Source: Flavobacterium restrictum (GTDB taxonomy: Bacteria; Bacteroidota; Bacteroidia; Flavobacteriales; Flavobacteriaceae). From it: a stretch of 64,000 nt of DNA. Positions 7,575 to 16,810 of the stretch are shown here, one piece after another. The translations under genes were made by a program, and so were the position numbers. The notes below the pieces were generated by a model. It did not search any database. It saw only the letters and a program-made list of their open reading frames with translations, and had not been told where the DNA came from. The DNA lies in NCBI RefSeq assembly GCF_007097245.1, contig NZ_VJZT01000015.1, forward strand, positions 1 to 64,000, in the 5' to 3' direction. Each line of letters opens with the position of its first letter. Position 1 is the stretch's first letter.

Positions 7575-10412
7575 ATGAGAATTATCATTACTTTGTTTTT
7601 ATTGCTAGTACAAAACTCCCTTTCTTTGGCACAAAATCAAGCTGCGCTTTATGGTAAAGTCATCGATTCCAAAAGTCAAATTCCCCTAGAGCATGTTGTC
7701 ATTAGCATTCAAAATAGCTCCTTGATGCAACTCACTTCTCGTGACGGCACCTTTCGTTTTGATGTGATAAAACTGGGCAAAAACTTGGTTTTAATCCACA
7801 GCCAAGGCTACAAAGATCAATTAATTCCCATTGAAATACGAGAAGGAATTTTTCTAGATTTAGGCACCATCGCATTAGAAGAAGCTCAAACTTTCGAACA
7901 AGAATCAGGCGTAATCCTACTATCCGAAAGCGATTTGAGCGACGATAACAGCAACTCCGAAAGCACCTCTGGATTGTTGCAGTCCGCCAAAGATGCTTTT
8001 CAGCAAGCAGCCGCATTCAATTGGGGACAAGCTAGATTTAGAATTCGAGGATTAGACAGCGAGAACGCTACCACACTCATTAATGGTGTTGCCATGAACA
8101 AAGTGTATGATGGGCGACCACAATGGGGCGATTGGGGTGGCCTCAATGACGCCACTAGAAATCAGGAGTTTTCTATAGGAACTGCTCCTTCGGATTATAC
8201 TTTTGGAGGCATTCTAGGAACACAGGAAATCAACACCCGAGCCTCGGCTTATAGAACGGGAACCCGAATCACTTTTTCAGGAACTAATACCAATTATAAC
8301 TGGCGTATGATGGCAACGTATGCTTCTGGAAGGAATGCTCAAGGCTGGTCTTACGTTGTTTCGGCTGGAAAACGATTGGGTCTCGACGGCTATTTTGACG
8401 GAACAACTTATGATGGGAATTCCGCTTTCATTAGTGTTGAAAAGAAAATAAACGAACAGCATTCGCTTAATTTTACAGGGTTTTATACCCCAAATACACG
8501 AGGGAAAAATTCCCCAAACACCACCGAAGTAACACAATTAACTAACGCTACATACAATTCCTACTGGGGTTTTCAAGAGGGTAAAAAACGAAACGCACGA
8601 ACCAAAACCGTTGATGAACCTATAATAATGCTCAATCATTATTTCAAAATCAATGACAAAACTACGTTGAATTCCAGCGTCATGTATCAATTTGGTAAAA
8701 TTGCCAACACCAACATCGATTATCAAAACGCCAACAGTCCAGATCCCACCTATTACCGCAAAATGCCTAGTTATTACAGTGCGCTTTATGCCAGTGATAA
8801 CGGCGAATTTTCAGGCGCATTTACCCCAGATTTTGACAACGCCGAGAAAAGTAAACAAGCTTTTTTGACGCATTTTCAGATAGATTGGAACGCTTTGTAT
8901 GCTGCCAACCAGCATGCTATTGTGGATGCGAACGGGATTATTTCGGGCTATGAACCTGCCAAAAGTAACTACGTTTTGTACGAAGATCGTACGGATGACC
9001 AAACGCTGTCTCTGGCTTCTACCTTCAATACGCAACTTACAGAGCACGTGATGTTGACAGCGGGTGGGGCTTTCAAGAAATTGAAATCGCATAATTATCA
9101 AAATCTTTTGGACTTGCTTGGTGGTACTTATTTTGATGATATTGATGTTTATTATAACGGCAATCAAGCCCAATCGGATTTGAATAATCCCAACCGTCAA
9201 GTAAAAGTAGGCGAGCAGTATGGGTACAATTACAACTATTTTGTCACAACACTTGACGCTTTTACACAATTCAAATTTACGTACAACAAAGTCGATTTTT
9301 ACTTGGCTCAAAGCTTTGCAAGTGCCACTTATCAGCGAGAAGGATTATACAAAAATGGGATTTATGAAACCAATTCTTTCGGGAAAAGCAACCCGATTAC
9401 ATTCGAGAACTTTGGTTTCAAAGGCGGTTTAACCTATAAAATATCTGGAAAACAAGCCTTGCTTTTTAATGCCGCACATTTGACCAAAGCACCCACCTTG
9501 CGCAACACTTTCCCAAATGCTCGATTGAATAATGCGGTTGTTGAAGGGATTCAAAATGAAAACATAAGCAGTTTGGACGCAAGTTATGTTTTTCGTTCGC
9601 CAAAACTAAAAGCGAGGATCACAGGATATTATACGCTCATAAAGGACGCTACCCAAACGTCTTTTTTCTACGCCGAAGGCATTTTTGACGATGGTGCTGG
9701 CTATGCCAAAACCGATGCTTTTGTGAGTCAAACGCTCACCCATTTGAACAAGAAAAATGTAGGTGGAGAATTGAGTCTAGAATACCCAATTAACCCAACA
9801 CTCAAAACTACAGTAGCTGTCGCTTTGGGGAACTACACTTATGCTAGCAATCCCAATGTGTCGATTACCAATGATGCCAATGCCTCGCTAGAAAATCCCA
9901 ATCCTGTCTTTGATTTTGGCACTGCAACTCTAAAAAACTATAAGCAACCTGGTTCACCGCAACAGGCTTTTGCCCTTGGACTCGAATATCGGGATCCTAA
10001 ATATTGGTGGATTGGAGCCAATATCAACTACCTCACGAATGCGTATATCGATGTGTCGCCTATTGCCAGAACAGCTATTTTTTATAAAAATCCGGCCAGC
10101 GGTTTCGCCTTCCCCGAAGCGACCGAGGAACGGGCAAACGTACTCCTACAGCAAGAAAAATTTGACCCAACAACGTTGCTAAACCTCACTGGCGGAAAAT
10201 CATGGCGCGTTTATGGGAAAAATGTTGCCGTGTTCATCAGTGTCAATAATGTGCTGGATGCCACCTATAAAACGGGTGGTTATGAGCAAGCCCGAAATGC
10301 CAATTTTAGGCAACGAGATCAAGATGTATCTAGCGGAACGCCCAATTTTGACAACAAATATTTTTACGGATATGGGAGAACCTATTTTGTGAATATATCC
10401 TTCAATTTATAA
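7575..10412 (+). CDS. TonB-dependent outer-membrane receptor
   Basis: The product imports an unknown ligand across the outer membrane using TonB energy. A signal peptide (ending near LSLAQ) is followed by a carboxypeptidase-regulatory-like beta domain at about 24-100 (ALYGKVIDSKSQIPLEHVVI), a plug domain (FRIRGLDSENATTLINGV) and a long beta-barrel ending in an aromatic strand (FVNISFNL). I start at the ATG at 7575; a TTG two codons upstream is also in frame. The next gene, 27 bp downstream, encodes a DUF5689 lipoprotein, so the pair probably works as a receptor with a surface-exposed partner, comparable in layout to SusC-SusD but without a SusD. Confidence 0.92.
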   Translation: MRIIITLFLLLVQNSLSLAQNQAALYGKVIDSKSQIPLEHVVISIQNSSLMQLTSRDGTFRFDVIKLGKNLVLIHSQGYKDQLIPIEIREGIFLDLGTIALEEAQTFEQESGVILLSESDLSDDNSNSESTSGLLQSAKDAFQQAAAFNWGQARFRIRGLDSENATTLINGVAMNKVYDGRPQWGDWGGLNDATRNQEFSIGTAPSDYTFGGILGTQEINTRASAYRTGTRITFSGTNTNYNWRMMATYASGRNAQGWSYVVSAGKRLGLDGYFDGTTYDGNSAFISVEKKINEQHSLNFTGFYTPNTRGKNSPNTTEVTQLTNATYNSYWGFQEGKKRNARTKTVDEPIIMLNHYFKINDKTTLNSSVMYQFGKIANTNIDYQNANSPDPTYYRKMPSYYSALYASDNGEFSGAFTPDFDNAEKSKQAFLTHFQIDWNALYAANQHAIVDANGIISGYEPAKSNYVLYEDRTDDQTLSLASTFNTQLTEHVMLTAGGAFKKLKSHNYQNLLDLLGGTYFDDIDVYYNGNQAQSDLNNPNRQVKVGEQYGYNYNYFVTTLDAFTQFKFTYNKVDFYLAQSFASATYQREGLYKNGIYETNSFGKSNPITFENFGFKGGLTYKISGKQALLFNAAHLTKAPTLRNTFPNARLNNAVVEGIQNENISSLDASYVFRSPKLKARITGYYTLIKDATQTSFFYAEGIFDDGAGYAKTDAFVSQTLTHLNKKNVGGELSLEYPINPTLKTTVAVALGNYTYASNPNVSITNDANASLENPNPVFDFGTATLKNYKQPGSPQQAFALGLEYRDPKYWWIGANINYLTNAYIDVSPIARTAIFYKNPASGFAFPEATEERANVLLQQEKFDPTTLLNLTGGKSWRVYGKNVAVFISVNNVLDATYKTGGYEQARNANFRQRDQDVSSGTPNFDNKYFYGYGRTYFVNISFNL

Positions 10413-10439
10413 AAAGTCTAACCGTATAAAAAGTGCATT

Positions 10440-11795
10440 ATGAAATCTATTTTTAACCAATTCCTTTTATTCACCTTAATCGCAACCCTATTTTCTAGTT
10501 GTGTAAAGGACGATTTTGCTATTCCTAAACTCACTTGTACCCAACCAGATTTGACGGTAAATCGTTCCGTTGCCGAGGTGCGTGCCAATGCCAACGCCAT
10601 TGTAGCGCAATACACCTTTGACGATATTATCGAAGCGTATGTGGTTTCGAGCGATGAATCGGGTAATTTTTTCAAGACGATTTCCTTTCAAACTTTGGCC
10701 ACAGCCACAACGCCAGCCATAGGTTTTAGCGTTCCTGTAGATGCCAGCAATTTGTATATTGATTATCGATTGGGTAATAAAGTGTATCTCAAGCTCAAAA
10801 ACCAGTACACGGATATTAATTCTGGAAGCCTTCGTATTGGGAGTATTTATGTCAACTCTTACAACGAAGGTGGCGTGGGACGGCTTTCGCAAAATGACTA
10901 CAAGAATGTCCTTAACGCTTCTTGTACAACACTCGACGAATCGTTGCTCACCAAATCCGTTTCCTTGCCTGATTTGTTGCACGATACTCATTTGAATACA
11001 CTCGTTGAAATAGCCGATGTACAATTTACACCAGCCGCAAACGGGCGGCATTACTACGAAGCTACCAAGGATATTGGTGGCGGAACCAACTGGAATTTGA
11101 TCGATAAATTGGGCAATCAAGTCATTTTTAGAACGAGTAGTTATGCTGACTTTGCTAGTAATGTAGTTCCCAACGGCAGCGGAAAAGTAAAAGGAATTCT
11201 AACTAAATTTGGCTCCGATTATCAACTGGTTGCCCGATCAGAAAAGGATGTTTCCTTAACGGGAATAAGAACGGAGCCGTTTTTTTCGCAAGACTTTGAA
11301 ACCGTTGTTGACAAAACTAATTTGAGTCTTCCGGGTTGGACAAATGTGGCTCAAAAAGGCACGCCAGTCTGGAAAGGTACCGTATATTCTGGAAATGGTT
11401 ATGCCGAATTTGCCATATCAGGGACTAAAGTTCTCTCGAATATTGCGTGGTTGATTTCGCCAAAAATCGATATGGATGTCCATAAAAACGAAGTCCTCAC
11501 CTTTAGAACAGCCCAACACCATCTGGATGTGGATTCGCCTTTGAACGCACTAGAAGTTTATGTTTCCAATGATTTTGATGGCTTAAATGTTACCAAAGCG
11601 ACTTGGATACCGCTACATGTAATTTTGCCTACACAAGCCACGCCTTGGTATCAATTTGTGGGGTCTGGCGGGGTGGATTTATCTGGATTTACTGGAAAAA
11701 TCAATATTGGTTTTAAGTACATTGGTTCTGGCAAAAATGCTGCTTTGGACGGTGCTTTTCAAGTAGATGATGTGCAGGTTTTTGGAGAAAAATAA
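10440..11795 (+). CDS. DUF5689 and choice-of-anchor-J-like surface lipoprotein
   Basis: A lipoprotein signal with lipobox FSSC (Cys21) shows export and lipidation. The first part, about 40-270, has the DUF5689 pattern (IVAQYTFDDIIEAYVVSSDE, later KVYLKLKNQY and GKVKGILTKFGSDYQL), related to nucleic-acid-binding-fold surface domains. The C-terminal part, about 280-450, looks like a choice-of-anchor-J jelly-roll domain (FSQDFETV, GWTNVAQKG, VDDVQVFG). The gene follows the TonB receptor by 27 bp in the same direction. Such proteins in Flavobacteria often sit beside receptors and secreted nucleases or phosphatases. Here there is no enzyme gene, so the ligand remains unknown. Confidence 0.85.
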   Translation: MKSIFNQFLLFTLIATLFSSCVKDDFAIPKLTCTQPDLTVNRSVAEVRANANAIVAQYTFDDIIEAYVVSSDESGNFFKTISFQTLATATTPAIGFSVPVDASNLYIDYRLGNKVYLKLKNQYTDINSGSLRIGSIYVNSYNEGGVGRLSQNDYKNVLNASCTTLDESLLTKSVSLPDLLHDTHLNTLVEIADVQFTPAANGRHYYEATKDIGGGTNWNLIDKLGNQVIFRTSSYADFASNVVPNGSGKVKGILTKFGSDYQLVARSEKDVSLTGIRTEPFFSQDFETVVDKTNLSLPGWTNVAQKGTPVWKGTVYSGNGYAEFAISGTKVLSNIAWLISPKIDMDVHKNEVLTFRTAQHHLDVDSPLNALEVYVSNDFDGLNVTKATWIPLHVILPTQATPWYQFVGSGGVDLSGFTGKINIGFKYIGSGKNAALDGAFQVDDVQVFGEK

Positions 11796-11860
11796 ATCTT
11801 TAATATAGGTTTAAAAAAGGAAGATGTAGTACATTTTGTTTTAGCTAAAAATCAGGGAAA

Positions 11861-12145
11861 CTAGGAATCGATTGTAATTCCGTTGTGGAAAATAAACTCT
11901 GGCGAAATATCATAATCCCATTTTTCATTATTTGAAGTCGTGATTATATTTTTCCAAAAAAGCTCTCCCATATCACCAATTGCAACACTTTCGAAAGTAG
12001 CTTTGTTTTTTAATTGATCAATGCCCTGAAAATTAGCATGTTTTTCTAGGAGAGGTAAAATGTCTAATTTCTTTAAAATACCATTATTCAATTCACAAAC
12101 GATTGAATAGGGTGTTACTGTTATTATTTTTTTTACTTTGAACAT
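11861..12145 (-). CDS. DUF2442 domain protein
   Basis: The 94-residue protein has the DUF2442 pattern: a basic N-terminal strand (VKKIITVTPYSIVCEL), the GILKKLDILPLLE region, and a C-terminal WDYDISPEFIFHNG segment. This family is small and often paired with DUF4160, as here: the DUF4160 gene is 8 bp upstream in the same direction. The pair has been proposed as a toxin-antitoxin-like unit, but the biochemistry is not known to me. No signal peptide or membrane segment is present. Confidence 0.88.
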   Translation of the reverse strand: MFKVKKIITVTPYSIVCELNNGILKKLDILPLLEKHANFQGIDQLKNKATFESVAIGDMGELFWKNIITTSNNEKWDYDISPEFIFHNGITIDS

Positions 12146-12153
12146 ATCTTAAT

Positions 12154-12402
12154 CTATTTTAGAGGGGCAACTTTATGAAATTCTTTAGAATTCCACATTT
12201 TCAAAAGTTCGTCTTTATGAATTTCAGCCCAAGCTTGAACTAATTTCAATTTGCTTATTGGTAAATCACCATTCAATAAATTACCACTTTCTATTAAAAT
12301 ATTAGCTTCAAATTCTCCGTATTTTACTTTAAAATGAGGAGGGTTATGGTCGTTAAAAAACATGTAAATTATTATTCCATAAAAACGACTTATTTCGGGC
12401 AT
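12154..12402 (-). CDS. DUF4160 domain protein
   Basis: The 82-residue product shows the DUF4160 hallmarks: PEISRFYGIIIYMF, then NDHNPPHFKVKYGEFEA, and a C-terminal helix with VQAWAEIHKDELLKMW. Its gene is the first of a two-gene unit with the DUF2442 gene 8 bp downstream. The product is predicted to be soluble and cytoplasmic. The two families co-occur widely on mobile DNA and in host genomes; a toxin-antitoxin role is a proposal. The unit faces the hflX gene divergently across about 280 bp in which I see no other feature. Confidence 0.88.
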   Translation of the reverse strand: MPEISRFYGIIIYMFFNDHNPPHFKVKYGEFEANILIESGNLLNGDLPISKLKLVQAWAEIHKDELLKMWNSKEFHKVAPLK

Positions 12403-12680
12403 ATCTTTTTATTTTTCACAAAGTTAGGAATATTTATGTTGCGTTGCGTTTATAATGAAACTAACTTGACGAATAGGCTCTTTTATTTTCGTTAAAGTGT
12501 AAAACCCTCATTAAAAGCAACGTAATTTTAACACCTTGAATTTCCTAGTTGATCACCCAGGTAAAAGATAGTATTGGTTAAAGTGTCAAAGTTATTTGTA
12601 CTGCTTTTAATTCTAATTTATAAAGCCATAACTCCATAAGTACAAAGCAAATCAGTAAATTTGTAGTCTTATTTAAAGAC

Positions 12681-13907
12681 ATGTTAGAAAAAGAAGTACT
12701 AAATTTCGAAAAAACAGCTATTGTTGGGATTGTAACCCAAAATCAAAGCGAAGAGAAATTAAATGAATACCTAGACGAATTAGAATTTTTGACTTTTACT
12801 GCAGGTGGTCAAGTGGTCAAACGCTTTTCGCAAAAAATGGAACGCCCCAATCCCAAAACGTTTGTTGGGACAGGAAAAATTGAAGAAATTAATCTTTTTG
12901 TAAAAGAAAATGACATTTCAACCTTGGTGTTCGATGATGAATTATCGCCTTCACAGCAAAAAAATATTTCTAAAATAATCGATTGCAAAATTCTCGATAG
13001 AACCCATTTAATTCTTGATATTTTTGCCCAACGCGCCGAAACTTCTTATGCAAGAACGCAAGTAGAATTAGCACAATGCCAGTATTTATTACCGCGACTT
13101 TCTGGAATGTGGACCCACTTGGAACGTCAAAAAGGAGGTATTGGGATGCGTGGCCCAGGGGAAACCGAAATCGAAACAGACAGGCGTATCGTGCGAGATA
13201 GAATCGCTTTGTTAAAAGAAAAAATAAAAACCATCGACAAGCAAATGGGCGTGCAACGCAGCAATCGTGGGGCAATGGTTCGAGTAGCTCTAGTAGGATA
13301 TACCAATGTGGGTAAATCGACCTTGATGAATGCCGTGGGCAAAAGCGATGTTTTTGTCGAGAACAAACTCTTTGCAACCCTTGACACGACCGTACGTAAA
13401 GTAGTGATTAAAAACTTACCGTTTTTACTTTCGGATACGGTTGGTTTCATCCGAAAATTGCCAACACAATTGGTCGATTCGTTCAAAAGCACCCTTGATG
13501 AGGTTCGCGAGGCGGATTTATTACTGCACGTTGTAGACATTTCGCATCCTGAATTCGAGAGTCATATAGAGTCCGTGAATCAAACATTGCTGGACATTAA
13601 AGCCAATGACAAACCCGTAATAATGGTTTTTAATAAAATCGATGCTTACCAACATTTAACCATCGACGAGGATGATTTAATGACCGAAAAAACACCGAGA
13701 CATTTCACACTAGAGGAATGGAAACAAACATGGATGAGTAGAGTTGGGGAGCAAAACGCATTGTTTATTTCGGCTACAAATAAAGAAAATTTCGAAGAGT
13801 TTAGAGAGCGTGTGTACGAATCCGTTCGTCAAATTCACATTACGCGTTTCCCCTACAATAAGTTTTTGTATCCAGATTATAAAGACGCTATCGAGAAAGA
13901 AGAATAA
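12681..13907 (+). CDS. hflX: Ribosome-associated GTPase HflX
   Basis: HflX binds the 50S subunit and helps rescue or split stalled ribosomes under stress. The 408-residue protein has the N-terminal HflX domain with a glycine-rich segment GGIGMRGPGET (152-162), then a G domain: P-loop GYTNVGKST at 206-214, DTVGF at 252-256 and NKID at 318-321. The key loops are intact. A -7-like TAAATTTG (12656-12663) lies 17 bp before the ATG, with no good -33 match. A strong terminator follows, so the gene is probably monocistronic. Confidence 0.96.
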   Translation: MLEKEVLNFEKTAIVGIVTQNQSEEKLNEYLDELEFLTFTAGGQVVKRFSQKMERPNPKTFVGTGKIEEINLFVKENDISTLVFDDELSPSQQKNISKIIDCKILDRTHLILDIFAQRAETSYARTQVELAQCQYLLPRLSGMWTHLERQKGGIGMRGPGETEIETDRRIVRDRIALLKEKIKTIDKQMGVQRSNRGAMVRVALVGYTNVGKSTLMNAVGKSDVFVENKLFATLDTTVRKVVIKNLPFLLSDTVGFIRKLPTQLVDSFKSTLDEVREADLLLHVVDISHPEFESHIESVNQTLLDIKANDKPVIMVFNKIDAYQHLTIDEDDLMTEKTPRHFTLEEWKQTWMSRVGEQNALFISATNKENFEEFRERVYESVRQIHITRFPYNKFLYPDYKDAIEKEE

Positions 13908-13915
13908 TTTTGAAT

Positions 13916-13939
13916 GACCCGCTGTTGCGGGTCTTTTTT
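13916..13939 (+). terminator. Rho-independent terminator of hflX
   Basis: GACCCGC (13916-13922), loop TGTT and GCGGGTC (13927-13933) form a perfect 7-bp stem, followed by six T's. It starts 9 bp after the hflX stop codon. Confidence 0.92.
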
Positions 13940-13989
13940 ATGCATAACTATTGAATTCAAAACGTATTGGTATCAAGAATTAAAAGGCG

Positions 13990-15309
13990 TTATCGCACCA
14001 CTACATTTAGGATTAAAACCCCAATCAATCCCATAATTCCAATAATGGTCTCCATGAGTGTCCAAGTCTTAAAAGTGTCTTTTAGGCTGGTGCCAAAGTA
14101 TTCTTTAAACATCCAAAACCCTGTATCATTGACATGCGAGCACATTAAGCTTCCTGCACCAATAGAAAGCACCATTAATTCTGGACTTATTCCTGAACGT
14201 ACAACAAGTGGTTGAACGATTCCTGCCGCAGTCAATCCAGCCACAGTTGCTGATCCCAAAGCAATCCGGATAATAGTGGCAATTAACCAGCCTAAAAACA
14301 AGGGCGAAAGTGTGGAATTCTCGAAAAAAACGGCCAAATCTGACCCAATACCACTATCCACAAGTACCTGTTTGAAGGCGCCACCAGCTGCTATAATTAG
14401 AATAATCATGGTAACCGCTCCAAGTGCGCTGCTGGATTGATCCATAAGTTCTTGCATTTTTTTACCTCGTTTTAAGCCTAAAAACACCATGGCAAACAGC
14501 ACCGCAACTAGCATGGATGTGGTTGGATTGCCAATGAATCCCAGTAGGTTTCGCAGCGTTGTGCCCTCGGTCAAGGTCAATTCGCTAATGGTTGCTACCG
14601 CCATTAACGAAACGGGAATCATGGCCGTAAGCAAACTAATTGCGAACGAGGGCATTTCGGATTCAGGAAGCGAGCTGCTTTCAAACAATCCTTTGGGCGG
14701 ATTTGCTTGTATTTTTTTCAAAAATTCAGGAAAAATAATCCCGGCAACAAGTAACGCTGGAATTGCAACCAGAAGTCCATACAGTAATGTTTTGCCAATA
14801 TCGGCTTTGAAAATCACAGCAATTGCGGTAGGTCCAGGATGAGGTGGCAAAAAACCATGCGCAATAGAAAGTGCCGACGCCATGGCAATTCCCAAATAAA
14901 TAAGCGGTTGTTGCGTGCTTCTAGAAACGGCAAAAACCATGGGAATTAAAATAATAAATCCTGCATTATAAAACATCGAAATCCCTACAGCAAAAGCCGT
15001 TATAGCCATTGCCCATTTTATGTTTTTGACACCAAAAGAGCGAATCATAACCATACTTATGCGTTGCGCCGCACCACTTTGCGAAAGAAGGCTTCCTAGA
15101 ATCACTCCAAAAGCCACAATCAAAAGCAGGGATCCTAGCGTGCTCCCAATGCCTTGTTGCATGGAATTGAGCACCTCTGACAGCGGCATCCCTTTGGTAA
15201 TACCAACAAATAAAGCCGCCAAAACCAAGGCGATAAACGCATTTAATTTGGCAGCAGCTATCAAAACAAGGAGTAGTAAAATACTCAAAACTAAAATCAG
15301 TATGGACAT
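13990..15309 (-). CDS. gntP: GntP-family gluconate permease
   Basis: This inner-membrane proton symporter for gluconate or a related sugar acid has 439 residues, normal for GntP, and is strongly hydrophobic with about 12-14 segments. Typical pieces include AFIALVLAALFVGITKG, a HGFLPPHPGPTAIA loop that is characteristic of the family, and AGSLMCSHVNDTGFW near the C-terminus. It follows gnd by 33 bp on the same strand, so both are likely made from one transcript. The pairing with 6-phosphogluconate dehydrogenase supports gluconate as the substrate. A gluconate kinase is not in the window. Confidence 0.93.
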   Translation of the reverse strand: MSILILVLSILLLLVLIAAAKLNAFIALVLAALFVGITKGMPLSEVLNSMQQGIGSTLGSLLLIVAFGVILGSLLSQSGAAQRISMVMIRSFGVKNIKWAMAITAFAVGISMFYNAGFIILIPMVFAVSRSTQQPLIYLGIAMASALSIAHGFLPPHPGPTAIAVIFKADIGKTLLYGLLVAIPALLVAGIIFPEFLKKIQANPPKGLFESSSLPESEMPSFAISLLTAMIPVSLMAVATISELTLTEGTTLRNLLGFIGNPTTSMLVAVLFAMVFLGLKRGKKMQELMDQSSSALGAVTMIILIIAAGGAFKQVLVDSGIGSDLAVFFENSTLSPLFLGWLIATIIRIALGSATVAGLTAAGIVQPLVVRSGISPELMVLSIGAGSLMCSHVNDTGFWMFKEYFGTSLKDTFKTWTLMETIIGIMGLIGVLILNVVVR

Positions 15310-15342
15310 AGTAGGAAACGAGATAAGGTCAGGAATTAGTTT

Positions 15343-16245
15343 TTAGTCGTCGCTTTTTTCAACGGCGTGTCCGCCAAATTCATTCCGAAGTGCCGCCACC
15401 ACTTTTCCAGAAAACGTATCTTGCATTTGCGAACGGTAGCGCATCATGATCGAAAGGGCAATTACGGGAGTGGGAACGCCTAAATCCAGAGCGGTTTCGA
15501 GTGTCCATTTCCCTTCGCCAGAGGAGTGCATGATGCCTTTGATGCTGTCTAGTTTTGGGTCTTTGGCAAAAGCATTTTCGGTTAATTCCATCAGCCAACT
15601 GCGCACTACGGAACCGTGATTGAATAATTTAGCCGTTTTTTGGAAATCAATAGCATAACCTGATTGCTCAAAAACCTCAAAGCCCTCCGCAATGGATTGC
15701 ATCATTCCGTATTCGATGCCGTTATGAACCATTTTGGTAAAATGTCCGCTTCCTGCTGCGCCAGTGTACAAACAGCCGTTTTCGACCGAAATACTTTTGA
15801 AAACAGCCGCAACCACCTCAAAAACGTCTGGATCACCACCAATCATAGTGCAAGCCCCATCCAAGGCACCCGATGTCCCGCCCGATGTCCCGCAGTCCAA
15901 AAACCCAATGCCTACTGCTTTTAGTGCTTCGTACCTGCGTTTAGAATCTTTATAATTCGAATTTCCGCCATCAATCAGGATGGTATCTTTGGGCAAAAAA
16001 GGAAGTAAGGAGTCAATAACTCCATCTACAATTTCGCCAGCGGGAACCATTAACCAAATCACTTTTTGGTCTTCTAATTGCTCACATAATGCCTCTATCG
16101 TGTGCGCTGTGCGAATGCCTTCGTTGCTTATTTGTGCCACAAAATCAGCATTTATATCATGTGCAATGACTTCGTAACCGTTGCGTTTTAAATTCAAGGC
16201 CAAGTTGTAGCCCATTTTTCCTAATCCTATAATTCCAATTTGCAT
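15343..16245 (-). CDS. gnd: 6-phosphogluconate dehydrogenase, decarboxylating, short (YqeC-type) form
   Basis: The enzyme oxidises and decarboxylates 6-phosphogluconate to ribulose 5-phosphate. The 300-residue length marks the short type found in many bacteria (gluconate-linked and often NAD-preferring), not the long 470-residue pentose-phosphate form. A Rossmann motif GIIGLGKMGYN opens the protein, the catalytic GTSGGTSGALDG loop is present, and the FTKMVHNGIEYGMMQ helix carries the active-site Lys and His/Asn. It is the first gene of a gnd-gntP unit. Coenzyme preference is inferred from family type. Confidence 0.93.
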   Translation of the reverse strand: MQIGIIGLGKMGYNLALNLKRNGYEVIAHDINADFVAQISNEGIRTAHTIEALCEQLEDQKVIWLMVPAGEIVDGVIDSLLPFLPKDTILIDGGNSNYKDSKRRYEALKAVGIGFLDCGTSGGTSGALDGACTMIGGDPDVFEVVAAVFKSISVENGCLYTGAAGSGHFTKMVHNGIEYGMMQSIAEGFEVFEQSGYAIDFQKTAKLFNHGSVVRSWLMELTENAFAKDPKLDSIKGIMHSSGEGKWTLETALDLGVPTPVIALSIMMRYRSQMQDTFSGKVVAALRNEFGGHAVEKSDD

Positions 16246-16788
16246 TTTTGATTTTTTTTAAGAGAGGTGGTAAGTAACAATCATCGTATGATGTCGTGTT
16301 TTAAAAATTAGACAAAATGGAGTAATAGATTGATTTTGAACTAGTATTCACAATATTGCTTCTTTTGACTTTACAACATTAAAACTTTCGACTTACTTAT
16401 TTATTCGTTTTCAAAGTAAAAATATTGTTTTTAATGATTCAAAATGAATTTTTGAATATAAAATGCAGTTATTCGTAGTGAGGCACTATTCTATAGGGAT
16501 AATTTTAGGGTTATAAAGAATAAGCAATTGGATAAAATGGAGACCGCATACAAACAAGCGCACCACCGCACAAGATACAATAACGGAACTCTTTTTTTTG
16601 GGATTCGATAGGATGCAGCGCAGTCTTATACACGACAAAGTACGAAAAGGTTGTAATTTAGAAAACCCTTTTCGGATGATTTATGAAATAAATATCCTAT
16701 ATTTGAAAAGAAATAAAGGCTTATGCTTGTCAGGTAAAGCCACTCTGTTTGGGATTGATAAGTAGGATAGGGTAAGGGATATATACAA
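16246..16788. other. Intergenic region between gnd and the cassette-like block
   Basis: This roughly 540-bp stretch holds no convincing gene. Apart from the small palindrome near gnd (16280-16292) I see only AT-rich sequence. Near 16705-16760 the sequence (a TTTGGGATTGAT piece and a small GGCTT/AAGCC inverted pair) faintly recalls the repeats at 18740 and 19500. It could be a decayed element at the start of the cassette-like block, but I cannot support that firmly. No integrase gene lies here. Confidence 0.45.
16280..16292. promoter_or_regulatory. Candidate operator upstream of gnd-gntP
   Basis: ATCAT-CGT-ATGAT is a perfect 5-bp inverted repeat with a 3-bp centre, 35 bp before the gnd start codon, where a repressor of a gluconate operon could bind. 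No regulator gene adjoins it. It is short and could be chance. Confidence 0.35.
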
Positions 16789-16810
16789 GTTGTGCGATAT
16801 TTTAGAAAAA

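Noticed and set aside
8811..9311. 166-codon minus-strand frame inside the first TonB-receptor gene
   Set aside because: Antisense shadow of a well-supported receptor gene, without recognisable features.
16291..16306. 16-base sequence ATGTCGTGTTTTAAAA shared with the opposite strand at 63327-63342
   Set aside because: An AT-rich 16-mer shared once in 64 kb is near chance expectation and the flanks do not match.
16246..16788. Integrase gene or attI site ahead of the cassette-like block
   Set aside because: No open frame of recombinase length or motif is present, and similarity of this stretch to the repeats is too weak to call.
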